From positions 1 through 13,925 of the forward strand of contig JACCXR010000131.1 of NCBI GenBank assembly GCA_013696915.1: 13,925 bases of DNA. Direction: 5' to 3'. This DNA comes from Euzebyaceae bacterium. Its GTDB lineage: Bacteria > Actinomycetota > Nitriliruptoria > Euzebyales > Egibacteraceae. The position numbers and the translations under genes were made by a program. Shown here piece after piece: positions 7,242 to 13,672 of this stretch. How positions within the stretch are numbered: the stretch's first letter is position 1; each line of letters starts with the position of its first letter. A model generated the notes under the pieces. It worked only from the letters and a program-made list of their open reading frames with translations. It was not told the DNA's origin and did not search any database.

Positions 7242-7353
7242 CGCGACCTCCGCGTCGGGCCGGCGTTCGGGGTCACGCCCACCGCGACCTCGGCGTCGGG
7301 CCGGCGTTCGGCGTCACGCCCACCGCGACCTCCGCGTCGGGCCGCCGTCGGCA
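7231..7353. repeat. 41-bp tandem repeat, three copies, at the mutarotase 5' end
   Basis: Copies run 7231-7271, 7272-7312 and 7313-7353. Copies one and two differ at two positions; copy three is identical to copy one for its first 32 bases and then diverges. On the minus strand each copy carries a GAGG or GGAGG and a GTG start (7241, 7282, 7323). Because 41 is not a multiple of three, the upstream starts open 16-codon frames (MGVTPNAGPT..RSRWA) whose TGA stops overlap the next start region. The innermost copy supplies the real mutarotase start. Confidence 0.9.
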
Positions 7354-7371
7354 GGGGTGAGGAGGCGGCGG

Positions 7372-7411
7372 GTGTCACGCACGGGCGGCGGGCGTCACTC
7401 ACGGGCGGCGT
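7372..7411. repeat. 20-bp tandem repeat, two copies, over the ROK gene stop
   Basis: Units gtgtcacgcacgggcggcgg (7372-7391) and gcgtcactcacgggcggcgt (7392-7411) match at 17 of 20 positions. The second contains the ROK stop codon at 7395-7397. With the 41-bp array this means nearly the whole 153-base gap between the ROK and mutarotase genes is repeat-derived. Confidence 0.65.
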
Positions 7412-8618
7412 CTTTGTTCTGCTCGGCCAGGGGCGGCATGCGGGTGGGGTCGCCGAGGAGCTCGTCGAGGGCGAGCTCGGCCGCGCCCAGCAGCGGCGCG
7501 TCCACCCCAAGGGCGGACACGACGACATCGACGACCGCTCGGCTGGCGTCCAGCGCACGGCCGTCGAGCTCGGCGTCGACGGTACGCGCGACGAGCGGGT
7601 GGAGTTCGGCGAACAGCCCGCCGAGCACGACGCGCCGCGGGTTGAAGACGTTGACGACGCCGGCCAGCCCGACGCCGAGCCAACGACCGACGGCCTCGAC
7701 CGCCGCGCGGGCCGCGTCGTCGCCCGCGCGCGCGTCGTCGAGGAGCGTGCGGACCGCGGTGCGGTCGCCCGGCTCGGCCGACCTGCCCGCACGTCGCAGC
7801 AGCGCGCCCTCCCCGACCTCGGTCTCCCAGCACCCCACCGAGCCGCACCCGCACGCCTGCCCGGTGGGGTTGACGGGCAGGTGGCCCACCTCTCCGCCGT
7901 AGCCCTCGGCGCCCCCGAGGTGGCGGCCGCCGACGATGATGCCGGCCCCGACGCCGACCTCCCCGGACAGGTAGACCAGGTCGTCGATGCCGACACCGGC
8001 GCCGCGCACATGCTCGGAGCGGGCGCCGAGGTCGGCCTCGTTGCCGACGGCGACGGGCACGCGCAGCCGCAGCCGCCGGCGGACGAGTGCGGCGAGCGGC
8101 ACATCCACCCAGCCGAGGTTCGGGGCGACGCGCACGCAGCCGTCGCCGACGCGGACGAGGCCGACCACCGCGACGCCGGCGGCCACGACCGGCGCGCCGG
8201 CGGGGAGCCTTCTCAGCAGCGGCCGGGCGAGCCTCGCGAGTTCGTCGACCGTGTCCTCCGGGGAGAAGCGGCCACCGGGCCGGTCGACCCGCCGCCGGCC
8301 GAGGACATGCCCGCCGAGGCCGACGGTCGCGGCCGCGAGCGAGTCGACGTCAACCTCGAGCGCCAGCGCGACGGCGCCCTCGGGACGGGGGTGGACGGGC
8401 GGGCTCGGCCTGCCGGGCCCCCCCGTCGCCGTCGCCTTCCCCTCGACGACGAAACCTCGCGCGGCCAGGTCCCCGACGAGCACGCCGATCGTGCTGCGGT
8501 TGAGCCCGGTCCGGGCGGTGAGGTCGGATCTCGTGGTCGGGCCGGCGGCATGCAGGTGGCGGAGCAGCACGCTGAGGTTGTGCCGCCGCACCTCTTCCTG
8601 GCCCGTGCCACGCCTCAC
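7395..8618 (-). CDS. ROK-family (XylR/NagC-like) transcriptional repressor
   Basis: A 407-residue protein with an N-terminal winged helix-turn-helix (about 10-60, with LTARTGLNRSTIGVLVGDLA) followed by the ROK sugar-binding fold. GYGGEVGHLPVNPTGQ leads into the zinc site CGCGSVGC, so H246, C256, C258 and C263 are likely zinc ligands. NEADLGA occupies the sugar-kinase active-site region (N193-A199), in keeping with a repressor rather than a kinase. The start is set at the GTG at 8618: GGGAAGG lies six bases upstream, and a TTG at 8654 falls inside the predicted -10 box. The gene leads a same-strand run of mutarotase, binding protein, ATPase and permease genes, so it probably represses that operon and itself, released by the sugar. 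Confidence 0.9.
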   Translation of the reverse strand: MRRGTGQEEVRRHNLSVLLRHLHAAGPTTRSDLTARTGLNRSTIGVLVGDLAARGFVVEGKATATGGPGRPSPPVHPRPEGAVALALEVDVDSLAAATVGLGGHVLGRRRVDRPGGRFSPEDTVDELARLARPLLRRLPAGAPVVAAGVAVVGLVRVGDGCVRVAPNLGWVDVPLAALVRRRLRLRVPVAVGNEADLGARSEHVRGAGVGIDDLVYLSGEVGVGAGIIVGGRHLGGAEGYGGEVGHLPVNPTGQACGCGSVGCWETEVGEGALLRRAGRSAEPGDRTAVRTLLDDARAGDDAARAAVEAVGRWLGVGLAGVVNVFNPRRVVLGGLFAELHPLVARTVDAELDGRALDASRAVVDVVVSALGVDAPLLGAAELALDELLGDPTRMPPLAEQNKDAARE

Positions 8619-8652
8619 GCGCAACCTTCCCGTATATGTCGACCGCCGCAAC

Positions 8653-8682
8653 AAAGTACGCCGGGTGACGTCCCGGCGTCAA
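8653..8682 (-). promoter_or_regulatory. ROK gene promoter with palindromic operator in the spacer
   Basis: On the minus strand TTGACG (8682-8677) and TACTTT (8658-8653) are 18 bases apart, a plausible housekeeping promoter with a good -35 and a weak -10. A perfect inverted repeat, acgccggg (8658-8665) and cccggcgt (8672-8679) with a six-base centre, fills the spacer and touches both boxes. A protein bound there would block RNA polymerase. The leader to the GTG at 8618 would be about 28 bases. The symmetry is plain; the binding protein is inferred to be the ROK repressor itself. Confidence 0.6.
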
Positions 8683-8728
8683 GGGGGCAATAATGGGCGA
8701 CGTCCGTCACGCCATCTGTTGAAGGCTC

Positions 8729-8836
8729 GGCGCCACCTGTGGCGCCTACCCTTCGAACCCTGAGCCTGGGGCGCCTCCCCGGTCTGGCGCCCCACCACCT
8801 CAGAAGGGTAGGCGCGAGCATCTGCGTCTACCCTTC
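8729..8836. repeat. alternating palindromic array, possible terminator or RNA switch
   Basis: A 13-base word gcgcctacccttc occurs forward at 8742-8754, inverted at 8803-8815 (exact reverse complement) and forward again at 8824-8836 (one mismatch). The middle copy can pair with either neighbour but not both. Between the first two lie the nested arms ctgag/ctcag (8760-8764, 8799-8803) and ggggcgcc/ggcgcccc (8768-8775, 8786-8793). Another perfect hairpin, ggcgccac/gtggcgcc (8729-8736, 8739-8746), overlaps the first copy. On the minus strand the 8836-8803 hairpin follows the thiolase transcript and may be its terminator. It could also be a genome-wide extragenic palindrome. Confidence 0.75.
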
Positions 8837-8841
8837 AAGTG

Positions 8842-8862
8842 TCAGCGCTCAGCGCTCAGCGG
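8842..8862. repeat. 7-bp tandem repeat, three copies
   Basis: Two exact copies of tcagcgc and a third, tcagcgg, follow each other just after the palindromic array. Their significance is unknown; they may only mark slippage next to structured DNA. Confidence 0.6.
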
Positions 8863-8868
8863 TCACCG

Positions 8869-9033
8869 TCACCGTCCGAGGGCGGCGTCGGCGAACTCGG
8901 CGAGCGAGCGGACGCGGCGGAGGTGGGCGGCGGTGTGGAGCCCGGCGTGGTCGATGACCCACGACTGCAGGCCCGCCACGTCGGCGGCTGCGGAGTCGTA
9001 GGTCTTGGCGGGCGCCTCAGAGGGTCTCGATGA
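8869..9033 (-). pseudogene. coding-like 54-codon frame without a clear start (gene remnant or small ORF)
   Basis: The minus-strand frame is open from just after a stop at 9036-9034 to a TGA at 8871-8869. From about codon 7 its third positions are nearly all G or C, like the real genes here, and it reads as a soluble, partly helical peptide (KTYDSAAADVAGLQSWVID, then HTAAHLRRVRSLAEFADAAL). It overlaps the thiolase 3' end by 17 bases in another frame. No ATG is present; the only usable start is a GTG at 8979, giving 36 residues with no Shine-Dalgarno. I do not recognise the family. It may be the tail of a gene whose front was lost, or a small coupled gene. Confidence 0.35.
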
Positions 9034-10198
9034 TCAGGGCGTCGCCCTGGCCCCCGCCGCCGCAGAGCGCCGCGGCGCCCGTGCCGCCGCCGCGGGACCG
9101 CAGCTCGTTCAGCAGCGTGATCGTGATCCGCGCGCCGCTGGAGCCGATCGGGTGGCCGAGGGCGACGGCGCCGCCGTTGACGTTCACCCGGTCGGCGGGC
9201 AGGTCGAGGAGGCCCGCCGAGTACAGCGCCACGGCGGCGAAAGCCTCGTTCATCTCGTAGAGGTCGAACCCGCCGGGATCGGCGCCGATCTTCCCGGCCG
9301 CCTTGCGGATGGCCTGCGCCGGCTGGTGGTGCAGCGACGGGTCCGGCCCGGCCACGGTCCCGTACGCCAGCACCCGGCCGAGCGGGGTCAGGCCGAGCTC
9401 GGAGGCCTTGTCGCGGCCGGCGAGCACGAGCGCCGAGGCGCCGTCTGACACCTGGCTGGCGTTGCCCGCAGTGATCGTGCCGTCCCCGGAGAAGGCCGCG
9501 ACCAGCTTGGCGAGCGACCCCGCCGTCGTGCCCGGCCGGATGCCCTCGTCGGTGTCGACCACGACGGCGTCACCCCGGCGCTGGGGGACCTCGACCGGCA
9601 CGACCTCGCCGGCGAAGCGCCCCTCCTTCCACGCCGCGGCGGCGCGCTCGTGCGACATCGCCGACCACTCGTCCTGCGCCGCCCGGCTGATCCCGTGGCG
9701 CTCGTTCATCTTGTCGCTGCCGGCGCCCATGTGCTCGTCGTCGAAGGCGCACCACAGCCCGTCGTGGATCATCGCGTCCACGAGCGTGCCGTTGCCCATG
9801 CGGTAGCCGGTCCGCGCCTTCGGCAGGAGGTACGGGGCGTTCGACATCGACTCCATGCCGCCGGCGACGACGACGTCGGCCTCGCCGAGGCGGATCGCCT
9901 GGTCGGCGAGCGCGATCGCGGTCATGCCCGACAGGCACACCTTGTTGACCGTCAGCGCCGGCACGTCCATCGGGATGCCCGCCTTGCGCGCCGCCTGCCG
10001 CGCGGTGATCTGGCCCTGCCCGGCCTGGAGCACGTGCCCCATGATCGTGGACTCGACCTGATCCGGCGCGACGCCGCTGCGCTCCAGCGCCGCCGCGATC
10101 GCGCGCCCGCCGAGGTCCATGGCGGTCAGGCCGGCGAGCCCGCCTCCGAACCTGCCGATCGGGGTGCGGGCGTATCCGACGATCACGGCTTCGGTCAT
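9017..10198 (-). CDS. acetyl-CoA C-acetyltransferase (acetoacetyl-CoA thiolase)
   Basis: Biosynthetic-type thiolase that condenses two acetyl-CoA to acetoacetyl-CoA or cleaves the product, used in ketone-body, polyhydroxybutyrate or fatty-acid metabolism in the cytoplasm. The ATG at 10198 has AGGAGG eight bases upstream and gives 393 residues, the normal family length. The active site is complete: acylated cysteine C88 (NKVCLSGM), NEAF (317-320), H349 in GHPIG and proton-donor C379 in CGGGGQGDA. The order and spacing are those of the AtoB/PhaA/ThlA group. The gene is divergent from the S9 peptidase gene across a 138-base region of tandem repeats. No partner reductase or synthase is next to it, so the pathway is not settled here. 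Confidence 0.94.
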   Translation of the reverse strand: MTEAVIVGYARTPIGRFGGGLAGLTAMDLGGRAIAAALERSGVAPDQVESTIMGHVLQAGQGQITARQAARKAGIPMDVPALTVNKVCLSGMTAIALADQAIRLGEADVVVAGGMESMSNAPYLLPKARTGYRMGNGTLVDAMIHDGLWCAFDDEHMGAGSDKMNERHGISRAAQDEWSAMSHERAAAAWKEGRFAGEVVPVEVPQRRGDAVVVDTDEGIRPGTTAGSLAKLVAAFSGDGTITAGNASQVSDGASALVLAGRDKASELGLTPLGRVLAYGTVAGPDPSLHHQPAQAIRKAAGKIGADPGGFDLYEMNEAFAAVALYSAGLLDLPADRVNVNGGAVALGHPIGSSGARITITLLNELRSRGGGTGAAALCGGGGQGDALIIETL

Positions 10199-10241
10199 GG
10201 CGGCGGCCTCCTGCGGGATCGGGCGTCGGTGCCATTGTTCC

Positions 10242-10313
10242 ATGCCCGCCGTCCGCGGCATGCCCGCCGTCCGCGCCATGCCCGTCATCCGCGGCATGCC
10301 CGCCGCCCGCCGC
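10242..10313. repeat. 18-bp tandem repeat, four copies, between divergent thiolase and peptidase genes
   Basis: Copies start at 10242, 10260, 10278 and 10296 with the form atgcccgccgtccgcggc and a few substitutions (the third has gtcatcc; the fourth is more diverged at its end). The array fills half of the only promoter space for both divergent genes. The 18-bp spacing is not a whole number of helical turns. It could be an operator array, a slippage product or a coding repeat in an extended peptidase N-terminus; the last is unlikely because that frame reads as Arg/His/Pro-rich peptide. Confidence 0.85.
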
Positions 10314-10336
10314 GGCCCGCTCTCCGGGATGGCAGC

Positions 10337-12400
10337 ATGCCGTCCATGACGGACACCGCCGACCCGGCCGGCTTCTCCCTTGACCGCTTCCTCTGCCTTC
10401 CGCGCGTGGAGGGGCTGCGCCTGTCGCCTGACGGGCGCCGGCTGGTGACCAGCGTCGCCCGGCCGAACGCGAAGGCCACGGGCTACGTCCGCGCGCTCTG
10501 GGAGCTCGACCCGGACGGCGACCGCCAGCCGCGGCGCCTGACCCGCTCCGCGAAGGGCGAGTCCGGCGCCGCCTTCCTGCCCGACGGCGGCCTGCTGTTC
10601 CTGTCGGCCCGACCCGACCCCGACGCCGCCGGGGAGGAACGCGAGGAGGTCCCGGCGCTGTGGCTGCTGCCGCCCGGCGGCGGCGAGGCGGCGATGCTGC
10701 TCGCCCCGCCGGGCGGCGTGGACGCCGTCGCGGTCGCCCGCGACTCCGGCGCCGTCGTGCTGGCGGCGTCGAGCTTCCCAGGCGCCAAGGACTGGGACGC
10801 CGACCGCGAGCGGGCGAAGGCCCGGAAGGACGCCGAGATCACGGCCCAGCTGTTCACCGAGTACCCGATCCGGCTGTGGGACCACTACGTCGGCCCACGC
10901 GAGCGCCGCATCCACGTCGCGCCGGCCCCCGACGGCGAGGAGCCGCCGACCACGACCGACCTGACCCCGGAGTCCGGCCGCGCCCTCGACGGCGCGACGT
11001 TCGACGTGACACCGGACGGCGCGACGGTCGTGACCGGCTGGTGGCACAACACCGACGGCGACCCCCTGCGCCGCTTCGCCGACCTCGTCGCGATCGACGC
11101 CGCCGAAGGGAGCCTGTGCACCATCGGCGCCGGCGAGTGCTGGTACGAGCAGCCCGCGTGCTCGCCGGACGGGCGCTGGGTGGTCTGCACGCGGGAGTCT
11201 CTGGCCACGCTGGACGAGCCGTACGACTCCTCGCTGTGGCTGTTCGACCTGGAGCGCGGCGAGGGGCGAGACCTCACACCCGGATTCGACCTCTGGCCGG
11301 CCGCGCCGGTGTGGGCCCCTGACTCGCGGGCGGTGTTCTTCACGGCCGACTCCGACGGCCGGACCCTGCCGTTCCGCGTCGATCTCGACGGCGACCGGTC
11401 CGGCGGTGGCCAGGACAGCGGCGTGCGGCGGCTCGCCGCCGAGGGCACCTACAGCGACCTGTGCCCGTCACCGGACGGGAACGTGCTCTACGCACTGCGG
11501 TCGACGGTCGACCACCCGCCGCGGGCGGTGGTCCTCGACGCGGCGCAGGCCGACGGCGAGCCCCGCGAGCTGCCGACGCCCGGCGACGACATCGAGGCCC
11601 CCGGTCGTGTCGAGCGCGTGGAGGCCACCGCAGGCGACGGGACCGCCGTGCGGTCCTGGCTCGTCCTGCCGCCGGACGCCTCGCCGAAGCGGCCGGCGCC
11701 GCTGCTGGTGATGATCCACGGCGGCCCGAACTTCTCGTGGAGCGGCTGGCACTGGCGCTGGAACCCCCACCTGCTCGCGGCCCGCGGCTACGCGGTGCTG
11801 CTGCCGGACCCCGGCCTGTCCACCGGCTACGGGCAGGACTTCATCCGCCGCGGCTGGGGCCGGTGGGGCGACGAGCCCTACACCGACCTCATGGCCGCGA
11901 CCGACGCCGCCGTCGACCGCCCGGACGTCGACGGATCGCGCACGGCCGCCATGGGCGGGTCGTTCGGCGGCTACATGGCGAACTGGATCGCGGGCCACAC
12001 CGACCGCTTCGACGCGATCGTCAGCCACGCCGGCCTGTGGGACCTGCTCGCCTTCCACGGCACCACCGACCAGAGCTTCTGGTGGGCCCACCAGTTCGGC
12101 GACATCTACACCGACACGTCCCGCTACGAGGCCGCCACGCCGAACCGCCACGTCGCGCGCATCCGCACGCCGATGCTCGTCACCCACGGCGAGCTCGACC
12201 ACCGCGTGCCGATCAGCGAGGCGCTGACGCTCTGGAACGACCTGTGCCGCCACCACGTCGAAGGCCAGTTCCTGTACTTCCCCGACGAGCACCACTGGAT
12301 CCTCAAGCCCCAGAACGCGCGGCTGTTCTACGAGACGATGTTCGCGTTCCTCGACCATCACGTGCTGGGGCTGGAGTGGACGCGACCGAACCGGCTCTGA
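10337..12400 (+). CDS. S9 family (prolyl oligopeptidase) peptidase, acylaminoacyl/dipeptidyl type
   Basis: Serine peptidase that trims short peptides. From the ATG at 10337 (weak GGGA seven bases upstream; an in-frame ATG at 10346 is equally possible) it has 687 residues, with no obvious signal peptide, so it is probably cytoplasmic. Residues about 20-430 form the repetitive beta-propeller with TolB/WD-like LSPDGRRL and CSPDGRWV repeats. An alpha/beta-hydrolase domain follows, with the oxyanion motif HGGP (461-464), a Trp-rich segment SWSGWHWRW, nucleophile S542 in GGSFGGY, D621 in GELDHRVP and H653 in DEHHWILKPQN. This matches the DPP5/acylaminoacyl-peptidase branch. The exporter gene starts within its last codons. 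Confidence 0.92.
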   Translation: MPSMTDTADPAGFSLDRFLCLPRVEGLRLSPDGRRLVTSVARPNAKATGYVRALWELDPDGDRQPRRLTRSAKGESGAAFLPDGGLLFLSARPDPDAAGEEREEVPALWLLPPGGGEAAMLLAPPGGVDAVAVARDSGAVVLAASSFPGAKDWDADRERAKARKDAEITAQLFTEYPIRLWDHYVGPRERRIHVAPAPDGEEPPTTTDLTPESGRALDGATFDVTPDGATVVTGWWHNTDGDPLRRFADLVAIDAAEGSLCTIGAGECWYEQPACSPDGRWVVCTRESLATLDEPYDSSLWLFDLERGEGRDLTPGFDLWPAAPVWAPDSRAVFFTADSDGRTLPFRVDLDGDRSGGGQDSGVRRLAAEGTYSDLCPSPDGNVLYALRSTVDHPPRAVVLDAAQADGEPRELPTPGDDIEAPGRVERVEATAGDGTAVRSWLVLPPDASPKRPAPLLVMIHGGPNFSWSGWHWRWNPHLLAARGYAVLLPDPGLSTGYGQDFIRRGWGRWGDEPYTDLMAATDAAVDRPDVDGSRTAAMGGSFGGYMANWIAGHTDRFDAIVSHAGLWDLLAFHGTTDQSFWWAHQFGDIYTDTSRYEAATPNRHVARIRTPMLVTHGELDHRVPISEALTLWNDLCRHHVEGQFLYFPDEHHWILKPQNARLFYETMFAFLDHHVLGLEWTRPNRL

Positions 12401-13662
12401 TCCGGCGCCGCGGAGCGCTCTGGTCGCTCCTGCGGCGCAACGCCGACTTCCGGCTGCTGTTCGGTGCGTCGGTCGTGTCGCTGCTCGGCGACTGGTTCGC
12501 CTTCGTCGCCGTCAGCGGCCTCGTCCGCGACCTCACCGGCAGCGACGGGGCGGCAGCGGTCGTGTACGCGGCCAGCGTGCTGCCCGTCTTCCTCGCTTCG
12601 CCGTTCGCCGGTGTGGTGGCCGACCGCGTGGACCGCAAGCGCATGATGATCGGCGTCGACGTCGCCCGGGTGGTGCCGGCGCTCGGACTGCTCGCGGCCG
12701 CTGCATCCGGCCGCGCGTGGCTCGCCGTGCTGTGCGTCGTCGCGATCGCCGTTCTAAGCGCGTTCTTCGAGCCCGTGGTCAGCGCCGTCCTCCCCAACCT
12801 CGTCGACGACGGCGACCTCTCGCTGGCGCAGGCCACCATGGGCGCGGTCTGGGGGACGATGCTGTTCGTCGGCGCGGCGGTCGGCGGGTTGGTGGCACAG
12901 ACCCTTGGCCGGGATGCCACCTTCGGGGTCAACGCGGCGACCTTCCTGGTCTCGGCGGCGCTGCTCGTCCGCATCCGCCGCCCGTTCCGCAGAGGACCGG
13001 TCGCCGCCCCCGCCACCGTGTTCGCCTACCTCGGCGAGGTCTGGGCGTTCGTCGGGCCGCGCAAGCTCACCCGCGCGCTGATGCTCACCAAGACCGGCGT
13101 CGGGATCGGCAACGGCATCGTCGGCCTGCTGCCCGCCTTCGCACTGCGCTACGGAGCCGGGGACGGCGCGATCGGGTTGCTGCTCGCCGCCCGCGGGCTC
13201 GGGGCGCTCCTCGGGCCGTTCGTGGGGAGGGCCCTCAGCCGGGGAGACGGCCGCCGGCTGCTCGTCGTGTGCGGCTCGTCGATCGTCGGCTACGCCGTCG
13301 CATACGCGTTCCTGCCGCTGACGGACTCTCTGGCCGTGGCGGCGGTGTGCGTCGTCCTCGCCCACGCCGGCGGGGGATCGCAGTGGGTGCTGTCGACCTA
13401 CGGACTGCAGACCACGACGCCGGATGAGATGCGCGGACGGGTGATGAGCCTCGACTTCGGTCTGGCGACCCTCGCGGTCGGGGTGTCGGCGCTCGCCGCC
13501 GGCGGCGCGGCGGAGGTCGTCGGGCTGCGGGCGACGTCGTGGGCACTGGTGGCGCTGTCATTGCTCTACGGCGGCGGGTGGCTGGTGTGGACCCGCGACC
13601 TGTGGCGCGCCCCGCCGCCGCCCCCATCCCCGGGTGTGTCGGCTGAGTTGCGCCAGCCGTAA
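12376..13662 (+). CDS. major facilitator superfamily transporter (EntS/MFS_3-like exporter)
   Basis: Integral membrane carrier, probably a proton-driven efflux protein. The GTG at 12376 gives 428 residues and overlaps the peptidase stop by 25 bases; GGGG lies several bases before it. The sequence has about twelve hydrophobic segments. MFS motif A appears as GVVADRVDRKR (79-89) after the second helix, and a related GRALSRGDGRR loop follows in the second half. The opening LLRRNADFRLLFGASVVSLLG is typical of the EntS/MFS_3 group. The tail is Pro-rich (APPPPPPSPG). Coupling to the peptidase gene suggests they are co-expressed; the substrate cannot be inferred. Confidence 0.9.
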   Translation: MDATEPALIRRRGALWSLLRRNADFRLLFGASVVSLLGDWFAFVAVSGLVRDLTGSDGAAAVVYAASVLPVFLASPFAGVVADRVDRKRMMIGVDVARVVPALGLLAAAASGRAWLAVLCVVAIAVLSAFFEPVVSAVLPNLVDDGDLSLAQATMGAVWGTMLFVGAAVGGLVAQTLGRDATFGVNAATFLVSAALLVRIRRPFRRGPVAAPATVFAYLGEVWAFVGPRKLTRALMLTKTGVGIGNGIVGLLPAFALRYGAGDGAIGLLLAARGLGALLGPFVGRALSRGDGRRLLVVCGSSIVGYAVAYAFLPLTDSLAVAAVCVVLAHAGGGSQWVLSTYGLQTTTPDEMRGRVMSLDFGLATLAVGVSALAAGGAAEVVGLRATSWALVALSLLYGGGWLVWTRDLWRAPPPPPSPGVSAELRQP

Positions 13663-13672
13663 CTCAGTCGAC
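13638..13672. terminator. bidirectional terminator-like palindrome holding both convergent stop codons
   Basis: Arms gtcggctgagtt (13638-13649) and aactcagtcgac (13661-13672) pair at 11 of 12 positions around an 11-base loop, with partial pairing continuing outward. The exporter stop TAA (13660-13662) and the opposite gene's TGA (13666-13664) both lie at the base of the loop or in the right arm, with a single base between them. This fits a shared terminator for the convergent genes. Confidence 0.65.

Noticed and set aside
7231..7411. CRISPR array or attachment site from the clustered repeats
   Set aside because: Units are directly adjacent with no unique spacers, are partly coding, and no cas or integrase gene is near.
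6297..8693. Plus-strand 798-residue open frame
   Set aside because: Covers the mutarotase and ROK genes in antisense, has low-complexity Arg/Gly/Ala composition and no domain; both minus-strand genes are unmistakable.
8742..8836. Insertion-sequence terminal repeats or a miniature transposable element
   Set aside because: No target-site duplication could be seen flanking the arms and there is no transposase; an extragenic palindrome or RNA structure explains the alternation better, though a dispersed element cannot be excluded without the genome.
10199..11047. Upstream extension of the thiolase frame to 11047
   Set aside because: Runs antisense to the peptidase gene and through the 18-bp repeats; the ATG at 10198 has a strong Shine-Dalgarno and the family's normal N-terminus.
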